Shown: positions 1 through 9,490, counted from the first letter of the stretch. The stretch: DNA of 64,000 bases from Paenibacillus phyllosphaerae (GCF_014192105.1 NZ_JACHXK010000003.1:186001-250000), one strand, 5' to 3'. Numbers and translations are program-made. Notes: generated from the letters alone by a model not told the origin.

Positions 1-1
1 A

Positions 2-2359
2 CGCGAGACGGTCCGCAAGGTAAGCCGCACGTTCTCGACGATGACGTCGCTGATGGAGGAATATCCGGACTTCGTCTATTCCCAAAGCCAGCCGCTGCTC
101 TATGAATTCGCCAAGCGGAACGATCCGGAGCTGTACGAGAAGATCAAGGCCCGGGTCGCCGAGGGACGCTGGGAGCTCGTCGGGGGAATGTGGGTCGAGC
201 CGGATCTCAATATTCCGAGCGGCGAGTCTCTCGTCCGCCAGATGCTTTACGGCCAGCTGTTCTACGAGCAGGAGTTCGGCAAGCGGTCGCACATCGAATG
301 GCTGCCCGATACGTTCGGGTACTGCGCGTCGCTCCCGCAGCTGCTGAAGCTGGCCGACGTGGACTACTTCATGACGACGAAGCTCAATTGGAACGACACG
401 AACCGATTCCCGTACGAGCTGTTCCATTGGGTCGGCATCGACGGTACGTCCGTTGTCTCGTATTTGAACCATGGCCTGAACGAGCATACGAAGCCGAAGG
501 ATGTGCATGAGCATTGGCAGTCGTACCGGCACAAGGAACAGCTCGATGAGCTGATGCTGCTGTACGGACATGGCGACGGCGGAGGCGGGGTTACGCGCGA
601 GATGGTGGAATTGGTGCAGCGGTCGAATCTGATGACGGGACTGCCGGAGAGCCGGTTCAGCACCGCTGCCGCGTTCTTCGAGCAAGTCGGCCGCAAGCAG
701 GAAGAGCTACCGAAATGGCACGGCGACCTCTATCTGGAGCTTCACCGCGGGACCTATACGACGCATGCGCGCAACAAGCGGAACAACCGCAAAGCGGAGG
801 TATTGTACCGCGAAGCGGAAATCTGGAGCAGTCTCGCCAAGCCATATATCGATGAATCGGCGGCGAAATCCGCGCTGCGGCAGGGCTGGGAGCTGATGCT
901 GCTCAACCAGTTCCACGATATTATTCCGGGCACGGCCATTACCGAGACGTACGAGACGTCTCGCGAAGAATACGAGGAAGTATTCGCGATCGGCCGCGGA
1001 ACGCTGGAGCATTCGATTCAAGCATTGGCTGCGCGGGTGCAAGCGGATGGCGACGGGATCCCGTATGTCGTCTTCAACGGTCTTGGCTGGGAGCGGACCG
1101 ATACCGTTGCGATCGAAGGCGGAGCTGAGCTTGCGCGAATGGCAGCTTACGACTCGGAAGGAAAGAGGCTGCCGAGCGATGTGCGTCGCGGCGGAGGTCC
1201 TGACGCGGCAAGCCGTACGTTGTTGGTGACGGTTCCGGATCAGCCTGCTTTCGGCTACACGACGATTTGGCTTCGTCCGTCAGAGGAGCCAGCGGCGGAT
1301 GTGCCGGCGAGTCTCGGCGACTCGTGGGAAACGATCCGTTACGTGCTCGCATTCAACGAGCGCGGCGAGATCGTGCGCTGGTTCGACAAAGCGGCGGAAC
1401 GCGAGCTGCTGCCAGAAGGCGCGGCCGCGAACGAGCTGCAGCTGTTCCATGATCGGCCGCTCTCCTGGGATGCTTGGGACATCGATCCGCGCTTCGACGG
1501 GCAGCGCGCCGCATCGGTCGTGCTGGTGAACAAGGAAGTCGTCCTGCAGGGAGAGACGGCCGACATTCTGCGGTTCGAATGGCAACTGAGCGACTCTTCC
1601 ATCCAGCAGGATATGGTGCTGCATCACCATACGGGCCGAGTCGATTTCAACACCAGCGTGCAGTGGCACGAGAAACATAAGCTGCTGAAGGTCGCCTTCC
1701 CGCTTGATCTGGCGGCGGCTAAAGCGACCTACGAGATTCCGTTCGGCGCCTTGGAGCGGCCGACGCATACGAATACGAGCTGGGAGCAGGCGCAGTACGA
1801 AGTGTGCGGCCACCGCTGGGCGGATCTGTCCGAAGGCGATTACGGGGTCAGCCTGTTGAACGACTGCAAGTACGGCTACGACATCAAGGGACAGACGATG
1901 CGCCTTTCGCTGCTGCGCGCGCCAAAGTGGCCGGATGCGACCGCAGACCAAGGAGAGCATGCTTTCACGTATTCCATCTTGCCGCATGAGCTGGATTGGC
2001 GCGGCGCGCAAGTGGTGCGCAGCGCGATCGAACTGAACCATCCCGCGACTGCGCTCCGCGTCCCAGAAGGGGCCAATGACGAGCGCAAACTCCCGGGCAC
2101 GCAGTCGTTGATCGGACTACAGAGCCGATCGGTCGTGCTCGATACGGTGAAACCGGCGGAGAAGGGGACGGGCACGATCGTCCGCTTATACGAATCCTCG
2201 GGCAGCCGCGATCGCGTCACGCTGCGACTGCCAGGGCAGCCAAGCCGCTCATGGATCGTGAACCTGCTGGAAGACGAACTTAAGGAGCTGGATGTGAAGG
2301 ACGGCGAGGTCCAGCTGGTGTTCAAGCCGTTCGAGGTGTTATCGATTCGTTGCGAGTAA
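2..2359 (+). CDS. Alpha-mannosidase, GH38 (5' end outside window)
   Basis: The frame is open from the first bases, so the start lies upstream; about 785 codons are visible. GH38 enzymes hydrolyse alpha-mannosides with retention of configuration. The block HIEWLPDTFGYCASLPQ (near base 300) carries the expected nucleophile Asp of LPDTFGY, and a glycine-rich GHGDGGGG segment follows at about base 565. The C-terminal half looks like the beta-sandwich region of the family. The ATG at 41 is not the start, because family-like sequence (ETVRKVSRTFSTM) continues upstream of it. It is the first visible gene of a same-strand run with a fucosidase, a GH125 mannosidase and a fucose mutarotase, so the likely substrate is mannose- and fucose-containing glycan fragments taken into the cell. 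Family assignment is firm; the exact linkage is not known. Confidence 0.93.
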   Translation, partial: RETVRKVSRTFSTMTSLMEEYPDFVYSQSQPLLYEFAKRNDPELYEKIKARVAEGRWELVGGMWVEPDLNIPSGESLVRQMLYGQLFYEQEFGKRSHIEWLPDTFGYCASLPQLLKLADVDYFMTTKLNWNDTNRFPYELFHWVGIDGTSVVSYLNHGLNEHTKPKDVHEHWQSYRHKEQLDELMLLYGHGDGGGGVTREMVELVQRSNLMTGLPESRFSTAAAFFEQVGRKQEELPKWHGDLYLELHRGTYTTHARNKRNNRKAEVLYREAEIWSSLAKPYIDESAAKSALRQGWELMLLNQFHDIIPGTAITETYETSREEYEEVFAIGRGTLEHSIQALAARVQADGDGIPYVVFNGLGWERTDTVAIEGGAELARMAAYDSEGKRLPSDVRRGGGPDAASRTLLVTVPDQPAFGYTTIWLRPSEEPAADVPASLGDSWETIRYVLAFNERGEIVRWFDKAAERELLPEGAAANELQLFHDRPLSWDAWDIDPRFDGQRAASVVLVNKEVVLQGETADILRFEWQLSDSSIQQDMVLHHHTGRVDFNTSVQWHEKHKLLKVAFPLDLAAAKATYEIPFGALERPTHTNTSWEQAQYEVCGHRWADLSEGDYGVSLLNDCKYGYDIKGQTMRLSLLRAPKWPDATADQGEHAFTYSILPHELDWRGAQVVRSAIELNHPATALRVPEGANDERKLPGTQSLIGLQSRSVVLDTVKPAEKGTGTIVRLYESSGSRDRVTLRLPGQPSRSWIVNLLEDELKELDVKDGEVQLVFKPFEVLSIRCE

Positions 2360-2393
2360 ACCGATCACAGAGGACGACCAGGGAGGTAATAGC

Positions 2394-3800
2394 ATGAGCG
2401 AAAGCAAAATGATCGACGCTGAACATGAACCCATCGTGGAGCAAGGCGTCCATAATTACAGCAGCGAGGAGAAGTGGGTCAAGCCGGAGGACCCGCTCCT
2501 GCTCGAACGTCTCGAATGGTTCCAGGATCAGAAGCTGGGCCTCATGATGCACTGGGGCCCGTACTCCCAGCTTGGACTGGTGGAATCATGGGCGCTTAGC
2601 GACGTCGACGAGGAGTGGTCGCGCAACGAGATCGATTGGGACATCGATGCCGAGGAGCTGAAGCGGCAGTATTTTGCGCTGAACAAGACGTTCAATCCGC
2701 TCCGCTTCCAGCCGGAACTGTGGGCCGATCTAGCCGCGGAGAACGGGTTCCGCTATCTGAACTTCACGACCAAGCATCACGACGGGTTCTGCATGTGGGA
2801 CACGCGCACGACGGACTATCGCGTTACGGGCTCGGATTGCCCGTTCCATACGCACAAATACGCGGACATTACGAAGCAGCTGTTCGAGGCTTTCCGGGCG
2901 AGGGGGCTAGGCATCTCGGCTTACTTCTCCAAGGCCGACTGGCATACGCCTTACTATTGGGCGCCGGGCATGCAGGCCGGCACGACGACCTCGCGCGGGC
3001 CGACTTATGATCCGAAGGCTTATCCGTGGCTGTGGGAGAAATTCGTCCAGTTCACGCACGAACAGATTATGGAGCTGATGACCAAATACGGGCGGATCGA
3101 CGTGCTCTGGCTGGATGCCGGATGGGTCAACGATTACCGCGAGCAGAATGTCCGGATCGGAGAAGCGGTCGATAAAGCTCGTCAGGTTCAGCCTTGGCTG
3201 CTCGCGGCGGACCGGACGGTCGGCGGGCCTTACGAGAATCTGATCACGCCCGAGCAGACGCTGCCCGAGCGGGCGCTCCATGTCCCGTGGGAGAGCTGCA
3301 TCACGATGGGATCGGCGTTCTCGTTCCGCTATGAGGACAACTACAAGACGGTGCGGCAGCTCATTCATCTGCTCGTCGAAATCGTGGCCAAAGGCGGCAA
3401 TCTGGCGCTTAACGTCGCGCCGCAGCCGGACGGCCGGCTGTCCCGCACGGCCATCTCCCGCATGAAGGGGATGGGCGAGTGGCTGAAGATCCATGGCGAA
3501 GCGATCTATGGCACGCGAACCTGCGAGCCTTACTCCGCGGGGCGGTACCATTTTACGCGAAAAGAAGATACGGTCTATGCCTTCTACCTATACAAGGATG
3601 AGCAGGAGACGGTGCCGGAGGAGATCGAGCTTCCGATTGCGGGCGAATGCAGCCGGATCGATCTGGTCGGCGGACCTGCGGGACTTGAATTCCGTAAGAC
3701 GGAACAAGGAATCGCGATTCGCCTGCCGGATTCGGAGCGTCAGCCGCATAAGCAGGCCCCGATCGCGCATGTGTTCCGACTGACCGCGACATCCAAGTAA
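2394..3800 (+). CDS. Alpha-L-fucosidase, GH29
   Basis: A 468-residue GH29 retaining fucosidase. The N-terminal LMMHWGPYSQLGLVESW block and the HHDGFCMWDT segment are family landmarks, and the nucleophile is most likely Asp241 in VLWLDAGW. A small beta domain follows after about residue 380. The protein starts without a signal peptide, so it should act in the cytoplasm on imported oligosaccharides. The start at 2394 is supported by a GGGAGGT site just upstream, 34 bases after the GH38 stop. Together with the downstream fucose mutarotase it gives this operon a fucose branch next to its mannose branch. Confidence 0.92.
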   Translation: MSESKMIDAEHEPIVEQGVHNYSSEEKWVKPEDPLLLERLEWFQDQKLGLMMHWGPYSQLGLVESWALSDVDEEWSRNEIDWDIDAEELKRQYFALNKTFNPLRFQPELWADLAAENGFRYLNFTTKHHDGFCMWDTRTTDYRVTGSDCPFHTHKYADITKQLFEAFRARGLGISAYFSKADWHTPYYWAPGMQAGTTTSRGPTYDPKAYPWLWEKFVQFTHEQIMELMTKYGRIDVLWLDAGWVNDYREQNVRIGEAVDKARQVQPWLLAADRTVGGPYENLITPEQTLPERALHVPWESCITMGSAFSFRYEDNYKTVRQLIHLLVEIVAKGGNLALNVAPQPDGRLSRTAISRMKGMGEWLKIHGEAIYGTRTCEPYSAGRYHFTRKEDTVYAFYLYKDEQETVPEEIELPIAGECSRIDLVGGPAGLEFRKTEQGIAIRLPDSERQPHKQAPIAHVFRLTATSK

Positions 3801-3815
3801 AGGAGAGCAGCACGA

Positions 3816-5135
3816 ATGGAATCGTTCAACTTACCGAAGATCAGCATCCCTCCCCTTCCGCTGCCGGAATCCGTTCAGCGCGTCCTGCAAGAGGCTAAGG
3901 AGAAACTGGCCCATCGACCGAAGCTTGCGCGGCTGTTCGCGAATTGCTTCCCGAACACGCTCGAGACGACCGCGAAGTTAATGGACGACGGCACGACGTT
4001 CATCATCACGGGGGATATTCCGGCCTCATGGCTGCGCGACTCCGTCGAGCAAGTGATGCACTATGTGCCGCTGGCAAAGGACGATCCGCAATTGCAGCGC
4101 ATTCTCTCGGGACTTATTAAGCGGCAGATGCAGTATATTCGTATTGATCCGTATGCGAACGCTTTTAACGAATCGGAGAATGATTGGCATTGGAACGCGG
4201 CCGATGAGACGGACATGTCGGCATGGGTGTGGGAGCGCAAATTCGAGATCGACTCCCTCTGCTTCCCGGTGCGGCTGGCGTACGCGTATTGGCGAGAGAC
4301 GGGACTTACCGACATCTTCGATGCCGGGTTCAAGCAGACGATGCGCCTGATCGTGGACGTATTCAAGACCGAGCAGCGGCACTTCGAATCGTCGCCGTAC
4401 CGGTTCCAACGCGACAGCGGGATTCGCGAGGATACGCTCGGCAACAACGGCCTGGGCATGCCGGTCAACTACACCGGGATGGTCTGGTCCGGCTTCCGAT
4501 CGAGCGACGATGCGTGCGATTTTCACTATAACATCCCGGGGAATATGTTTGCCGTTGTCGCGCTGCGCCATATGCAGGAGTTCGCCGAGTGGATATTCCG
4601 CGACCAGGCATTGGTAAAAGAGCTGAAGACGCTCGCGGCGGACATCGAGCATGGCATCAAGCTGTACGGCATCTATCGCCATCCCGAATTCGGCCCGATC
4701 TATGCGTACGAGACGGACGGCTACGGCAACCACTGCCTGATGGATGACGCGGGCACGCCGGGGCTGCTGTCCATCCCGTATCTCGGTTACGTAAGCGCGG
4801 AAGATCCGATCTATCAGAATACGAGACGGTTCGCGCTCTCGAAGGAGAATCCGTTCTACTACGAGGGGACTGCGGCCCGGGGGATCGGAAGTCCCCATAC
4901 GCCGGAGAAGTATATTTGGCCGATGGCGCTGTCCATGCAAGGGTTGACGGCAACGACGAAGGAAGAGAAGTTAGCGATGATCGCGATGCTAGAAGCGTCC
5001 GACGCGGATACCGGCTATATGCACGAAGGTTTCCATGCCGACGACCCGTCGCGGTTCACGAGATCGTGGTTCGCCTGGTCGAACAGCCTGTTCGCGAGAT
5101 TGGTCTATGAGGCCATGGAAGATGAGATTATATAG
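3816..5135 (+). CDS. Exo-alpha-1,6-mannosidase-like glycoside hydrolase, GH125
   Basis: A 439-residue protein of the GH125 family (formerly DUF1237), whose characterised members are inverting exo-alpha-1,6-mannosidases acting on N-glycan cores. Visible landmarks are ASWLRDSVEQ near residue 70, the ESENDWHWNAADETDMSAWVW segment (split here only for description: DWHWNAADETD is the core) and WERKFEIDSLC, followed by GMVWSGFRSSDDAC and a C-terminal GYMHEGFHADDPSRFTR block. No signal peptide is present. It lies 15 bases after the fucosidase with an AAAGGAGAG ribosome binding site. Presence beside GH38 supports a mannan or high-mannose N-glycan degrading role. Confidence 0.92.
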   Translation: MESFNLPKISIPPLPLPESVQRVLQEAKEKLAHRPKLARLFANCFPNTLETTAKLMDDGTTFIITGDIPASWLRDSVEQVMHYVPLAKDDPQLQRILSGLIKRQMQYIRIDPYANAFNESENDWHWNAADETDMSAWVWERKFEIDSLCFPVRLAYAYWRETGLTDIFDAGFKQTMRLIVDVFKTEQRHFESSPYRFQRDSGIREDTLGNNGLGMPVNYTGMVWSGFRSSDDACDFHYNIPGNMFAVVALRHMQEFAEWIFRDQALVKELKTLAADIEHGIKLYGIYRHPEFGPIYAYETDGYGNHCLMDDAGTPGLLSIPYLGYVSAEDPIYQNTRRFALSKENPFYYEGTAARGIGSPHTPEKYIWPMALSMQGLTATTKEEKLAMIAMLEASDADTGYMHEGFHADDPSRFTRSWFAWSNSLFARLVYEAMEDEII

Positions 5136-5150
5136 GCGGGAGGAAGCGAA

Positions 5151-6188
5151 ATGAACCGAAGCGGCGTGCCGGAACCGAATATCGCCTATGCGCCGAAGCA
5201 TTATCGGTGCAACCGGGCGGAGAGTTCGCTCGAGCTGGATGGACGGGTGGACAAACCGTTCTGGGATGCAGCCGAATGGACGGAGGATTTCGTCGATATC
5301 GAAGGCGATCTACGGCCGCGGCCGGCGAAGCGGACGCGGGTCAAAATGCTGTGGGACGACGACTGCTTCTATTTTGCCGCCGAGCTGATCGAAGATCAAA
5401 TCTGGGCGACGCTGACCGAGCGCGACTCGGTCATCTTCTATGATAACGACTTCGAGATCTTCATCGATCCGGATGGCGATTCGCACAACTATTACGAGTT
5501 CGAGATCAATGCGCTGAATACCGTCTGGGATCTGCTGCTCGTGAAGCCTTACCGCGACGGCGGCCCGCCGGTGAACGGCTGGGATATCGCGGGGCTTCGC
5601 ACCGCGATACATATCGATGGCGAGTTGAACAATCCGCTCGCGGACAACCGGAAGTGGACCCTTGAGGTTGCGATGCCATGGGCTGCCTTGAAGGAGTGCG
5701 CCTACGAGAAACGGCCGCCGCTCCCGGGCGAGTTCTGGCGCATCAATTTCTCCCGCGTCGAATGGCGGACGGAAGTGCAAGACGGAAAGTATCGCAAGGT
5801 CATGAATCCGCAAACGGGCAAGCCTTACCCGGAGGACAACTGGGTCTGGTCGCCGATGGGCATCGTCAACATGCATTATCCCGAGCTGTGGGGCTACGTG
5901 GTGTTCGCGGGCCAAGAGGAAGCCGGTGCGCAACCCTTCGAGCTGCCGCCCGATGAACGAATCAAGTGGGAGCTGCGCAAGCTCTATTACCGCCAGCGTA
6001 ACTATTACGAGACCCAAGGCGCGTTCTGTGGCGAAGCAGGGAAGCTGATGGGAGATGGCGAATGGAGCATGGAGCCGGCGGTCGAAGTGACGCGGGGATT
6101 GTTCCAGATATCCGCTCCGTCTGCGGACGGTACGGCCATGTATCATATCCGGGAAGACGGCCTGTTATGGAAGGAGCCGATGGAATGA
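5151..6188 (+). CDS. CBM9-like carbohydrate-binding protein
   Basis: A 345-residue protein whose first 240 residues follow the CBM9-like beta-sandwich pattern seen in cytoplasmic and secreted sugar-binding proteins: SSLELDGRVDKPFWDAAEW, then AKRTRVKMLWDDDCFYFAAEL, DNDFEIFIDPDGDSHNYYEFE and ALNTVWDLLLVKPYRD. The remaining hundred residues include a short basic helix (KWELRKLYYRQRNYYE). There is no signal peptide. It ends in an ATGA overlap with the next gene, so translation is coupled. Its task is probably glycan binding, or an accessory role for the hydrolases encoded upstream; no catalytic motif is visible. Confidence 0.85.
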   Translation: MNRSGVPEPNIAYAPKHYRCNRAESSLELDGRVDKPFWDAAEWTEDFVDIEGDLRPRPAKRTRVKMLWDDDCFYFAAELIEDQIWATLTERDSVIFYDNDFEIFIDPDGDSHNYYEFEINALNTVWDLLLVKPYRDGGPPVNGWDIAGLRTAIHIDGELNNPLADNRKWTLEVAMPWAALKECAYEKRPPLPGEFWRINFSRVEWRTEVQDGKYRKVMNPQTGKPYPEDNWVWSPMGIVNMHYPELWGYVVFAGQEEAGAQPFELPPDERIKWELRKLYYRQRNYYETQGAFCGEAGKLMGDGEWSMEPAVEVTRGLFQISAPSADGTAMYHIREDGLLWKEPME

Positions 6189-8824
6189 CGACGAAGCACC
6201 CTGACGTATTCTCGCTAGACGCAGAAGTGATGGACGTAATCGAGCGCAAATTCCAGGAGAAACGGCGGCTTGCGCACCGAAGGGAGCGGCAGCTGTTCGG
6301 TATTTTTCAACAAGAGGAACTCACCGCGGAAGAAACGTGGTCGCTCAAATTCATGTTCGCTTATATGCCGGTCAACGACTTGGCCGATTACGACGGCGAG
6401 CTGTTCCTAAGCCATGTCCGCCAGACGCTTAAGATTCGCAAGGCGATGCCGTGGGGGGAGCGGGTACCGGATGATCTCTTCCTGCATTTCGTCCTGCCCT
6501 ACCGGGTCAATACGGAGAACATCGAGGATGCTCGCGGTATCCTGCACGCTGAACTGGCGCAGCGAACGAGCAAACTGTCGATGGAGGATGCGATTCTCGA
6601 GACCAACTACTGGTGCCATGAACGGGCAACTTATATCGGCAGCGATCTCCGGACTTTATCGCCGCTGTCCATGATCCGGAACGCGCGCGGCCGGTGCGGC
6701 GAAGAGTCGACGCTCGCGGTCGCGGCGCTGCGCAGCATCGGGATCCCGGCGAGGCAGGTGTACACGCCGCGCTGGGCGCATTGCGACGATAACCATGCGT
6801 GGGTTGAGGCTTGGGCCGACGGGCAGTGGTACTACTTCGGCGCCTGCGAGCCGGAAGCGAGACTGAATGTCGGCTGGTTCAGCCCGCCGGCGAGGCGGGC
6901 GATGCTGATCAATACCCGGATCAGCGGGAATTACGGCGGACCGGAAGACGTTACGCTGGCCGATGAATGGTTCACCGAGATCAATCTGCTCGAGAACTAT
7001 GCGCGGACGCGGACGATTACCGTCCATGTGAAGGATGAGCAAGGGAATCCGGTCAGCGGAGCCTTAGTCCGGTTCGAGCTCTATAATATGGCGGAGTTCT
7101 ATCCGATCGCGGCTCTGCCGGCGAACGAGCAAGGGGAAGCGGTCTTCAAGACGGGCTACGGCGATCTCCTGATCCGTGCCGTGCATGAAGGCCGGTGGGG
7201 GGAGTGCGTCTGCCCGGCTTCAAGCGGCGAACGTGTCGAGATCATCATTGCCGAGTCGGCTCAGCCTGCGCAATCGGTCGATCTGGAGCTGGTGCCGCCG
7301 CCCGAGACGGAAGGCAGCGCCGCTGCACCGCTGTCCGAATCGGCCATCGAACGCCATAATGAACGGCTGGAAGAGGGAACTGCGATACGGTCGGCCTATG
7401 AAGCGACCTTCATGGACGAGAAGCAGGCTCTGGAGCTTGCGAATCGTGCAGGGCTTCCCCCGCAACGGGTATGGGAGGCGCTGCAGAAGGCGCGAGGCAA
7501 CAGCCGCGAGATCGCCGCTTTCCTTGAGGCAAACACCGCGGCATATGGAGAATGGCCGCTCCGTTTGCTCGAGTCCATGAACGAGAAGGACTTGATCGAT
7601 ACCTGGATGGAGACGCTGAACGACCATCTCGTCGGCGCTCTGGCACATAAAGACGGCCTTCCCGAGGAGATATTCACCACGTCCGTGCTCCGTCCGCGCG
7701 TACTCTACGAGAAGATCGTTCCGTACAGGCAGCGATTCCGATCTTCCTTCACGGAGGCGGAGATCGAAGCCTTCCGCTCTGCGCCGAACGAGCTTGCCCG
7801 CCGGCTCGAGAAGCAGTACGCCTATTGGGAGGATCTCCCGAACTTGAAGGGAAGAGGCAATCCGATCGGTACGTACGAGTTGATGGGCGGTGATGAGACG
7901 TCCCTGCATATCCTGTTCGTGGCGGTTTGCCGGAGCCTCGGCATACCGGCTAGACTGCATCCGAGCGAGCTTAAGCCGCAATATTGGCAGCACGGCATAT
8001 GGGAAGATGCTACGTTCGATGCGACAGGACGTGCCGCGGAAGGCAACGACCGTTGGGGAACGATCCGCATGCTGCCTGACCCGGGTACGGGGGCAGCACC
8101 TCCGGCGCCATCCTATGCGGAGAACTTCACCGTAGCCAGACTGGAGAACGGTGCCTATAAGACGCTGCTCGATCCATTCGGCAAGCATGATGTCTATGCG
8201 CAGTCATTCGAAGCGGAACCGGGCGATTATCGCCTAGTATCGGGCATACGATTGCCGGACGGAGCTGTCCTGGCGCGGCTGACGTATTTTACCGTAAACG
8301 CCGGGCAGACAACTGACGTCCCGCTCACGTTCCGCAGCGCGAAGACGACTCTGCCCGTGCTCGGGACCGTCGGGCTGGCCGAGCCGCTGACGCTGCTCGA
8401 TGGGACAACGGCGGACTTCGGTCAGCTCGCCGGCAGCAGAGCCCTAATCGCGGCTTGGCTCGAACCGGAGCGGGAACCGACGAAACATCTGCTGCGGGAA
8501 CTAAGCGAACTAGCTGAGCCTTTGTCCGAGCAGGGGCTGCCGATCTTGCTGATCATCGGCGATGACGAACGGACATCTTCATTCGATCCCGCCCAATATC
8601 CGAAGCTGCCAGCCAATGCGCTATTCTTACGAAGCCGTGACGGAGACGCGCTGCCGCCGATCTTCTCCCAGGCGACAGCAAGCGAAGCGGGCTTCCCGCA
8701 CGTGGTCGTGCTGGATGCGCAGCGTCGTATTCGCTATAGCGCTTCTGGCTATAAGATCGGGACGGGGAAGGAAGCGCTGCAAGCGTGCACGCAATTGGAA
8801 CAGAACTTAGGAGGAGATTCGTAA
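6185..8824 (+). CDS. Multidomain transglutaminase-like protein with thioredoxin-like C terminus
   Basis: An 879-residue cytoplasmic-looking protein. The start at 6185 is set by an ATGA overlap with the CBM9-like gene; the frame stays open further upstream but that part is antisense to nothing and merely overlaps the previous gene. A transglutaminase-like core lies at about 150-260 with Cys171 in GRCGEES and His204 in DNHAWVEAW. An Ig- or carboxypeptidase-regulatory-like beta domain follows (RTRTITVHVKDEQGNPVSGA). At about 560-610 a second transglutaminase-like stretch (SLHILFVAVCRSLGIPARLH) appears to lack the catalytic Cys. The last 150 residues resemble a thioredoxin fold (LTLLDGTTADFGQLAG to FPHVVVLDAQRRIRYS) without a CxxC. 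Function in glycan use is unknown; protease or peptidase activity on glycopeptides is a possibility. Confidence 0.85.
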   Translation: MTTKHPDVFSLDAEVMDVIERKFQEKRRLAHRRERQLFGIFQQEELTAEETWSLKFMFAYMPVNDLADYDGELFLSHVRQTLKIRKAMPWGERVPDDLFLHFVLPYRVNTENIEDARGILHAELAQRTSKLSMEDAILETNYWCHERATYIGSDLRTLSPLSMIRNARGRCGEESTLAVAALRSIGIPARQVYTPRWAHCDDNHAWVEAWADGQWYYFGACEPEARLNVGWFSPPARRAMLINTRISGNYGGPEDVTLADEWFTEINLLENYARTRTITVHVKDEQGNPVSGALVRFELYNMAEFYPIAALPANEQGEAVFKTGYGDLLIRAVHEGRWGECVCPASSGERVEIIIAESAQPAQSVDLELVPPPETEGSAAAPLSESAIERHNERLEEGTAIRSAYEATFMDEKQALELANRAGLPPQRVWEALQKARGNSREIAAFLEANTAAYGEWPLRLLESMNEKDLIDTWMETLNDHLVGALAHKDGLPEEIFTTSVLRPRVLYEKIVPYRQRFRSSFTEAEIEAFRSAPNELARRLEKQYAYWEDLPNLKGRGNPIGTYELMGGDETSLHILFVAVCRSLGIPARLHPSELKPQYWQHGIWEDATFDATGRAAEGNDRWGTIRMLPDPGTGAAPPAPSYAENFTVARLENGAYKTLLDPFGKHDVYAQSFEAEPGDYRLVSGIRLPDGAVLARLTYFTVNAGQTTDVPLTFRSAKTTLPVLGTVGLAEPLTLLDGTTADFGQLAGSRALIAAWLEPEREPTKHLLRELSELAEPLSEQGLPILLIIGDDERTSSFDPAQYPKLPANALFLRSRDGDALPPIFSQATASEAGFPHVVVLDAQRRIRYSASGYKIGTGKEALQACTQLEQNLGGDS

Positions 8825-9255
8825 TGCTGATCGGTATTTCCCCCCTTATATCCCCGGAGCTGCTGCGTATCTTAGCCGAGATGGGCCACGGCGACGAGCT
8901 GCTCCTCGCGGATGCGAACTTCCCGGCTGCCCGCCTGGCGCACCGGCTGATCCGATGCCCCGGCATGCCGATTCCCGAGCTGCTCGATGGCATCCTCCGG
9001 TTATTCCCGCTCGATAAGTATACGGCCAAGCCGGTTACGCTCATGGACGTCGTCCCGGGCGACCCGGTCGATACGCCAATCTGGCAGCGCTATGCCGAGA
9101 TCATCGAAGAGCGTTGCGGCATGCGGGCTGCCGATGAACGCTTGGAGCGTTACGACTTCTACGAGCGGGCCAAGTCCGCTTACGCGATCGTCGCGACGGG
9201 CGAACGCGCGCAATACGCGAATATTATTTTGAAGAAAGGCGTCATTATCCCGTAA
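8824..9255 (+). CDS. fucU: L-fucose mutarotase (FucU/RbsD family)
   Basis: A 143-residue member of the FucU/RbsD family, which interconverts the alpha and beta anomers of fucose (or related sugars) so that released sugar can enter catabolism. The family pattern is clear: ISPELLRILAEMGHGDELLLADANFP with the conserved His22, and the C-terminal RAKSAYAIVATGERAQYANIILKKG. The start at 8824 overlaps the TAA stop of the previous gene by one base (TAATG), preceded by GGAGG. It closes the operon, with a strong terminator 23 bases later. FucU fits better than RbsD because of length and the neighbouring alpha-fucosidase. Confidence 0.93.
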   Translation: MLIGISPLISPELLRILAEMGHGDELLLADANFPAARLAHRLIRCPGMPIPELLDGILRLFPLDKYTAKPVTLMDVVPGDPVDTPIWQRYAEIIEERCGMRAADERLERYDFYERAKSAYAIVATGERAQYANIILKKGVIIP

Positions 9256-9277
9256 GGAGACGATCCGATCTTGTCTG

Positions 9278-9304
9278 AACCGCAGATTCGTTCTGCGGTT
9301 TTTT
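9278..9304 (+). terminator. Rho-independent terminator of the glycan operon
   Basis: An 8-bp stem, AACCGCAG paired with CTGCGGTT around a 7-base loop, followed by a run of T. It ends transcription after fucU and separates the glycan operon from the next gene cluster. Confidence 0.88.
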
Positions 9305-9411
9305 GGCATGGGTGAACATGCCCGCCCGAAAAGATAGGCCATTGATTTATTCCCCATGCTGACTAAAAAGGGATGTCGGCGTGTATTGTCGAAATTTGCA
9401 GGAGGTACTAC

Positions 9412-9450
9412 GTGAAATTGGAACTATTGCCGTTTATTCCGTCCGATTAG
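9412..9450 (+). other. Possible 12-codon leader ORF
   Basis: A GTG-initiated ORF reading MKLELLPFIPSD then TAG, placed 7 bases after a strong AGGAGG. It ends 40 bases before the start of the KAS III gene and the ATG at 9452 follows directly. It could be a leader peptide or translational-coupling ORF for the biosynthetic operon. Nothing else supports it and it may be chance. Confidence 0.3.
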
Positions 9451-9490
9451 AATGAGATGGTACGAAACAGCAATGAAAGCGGAGGAACTT

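Noticed and set aside
1280-2041. 253-codon minus-strand frame inside the mannosidase gene, and the similar 304-, 278-, 453- and 687-codon frames opposite other genes
   Set aside because: They are shadow frames of high-GC coding sequence, with arginine-rich composition and no ribosome binding sites or family motifs.
6062-6184. Longer N terminus for the transglutaminase-like protein
   Set aside because: This stretch overlaps the coding end of the CBM9-like gene; the ATGA-coupled start at 6185 is the natural one.
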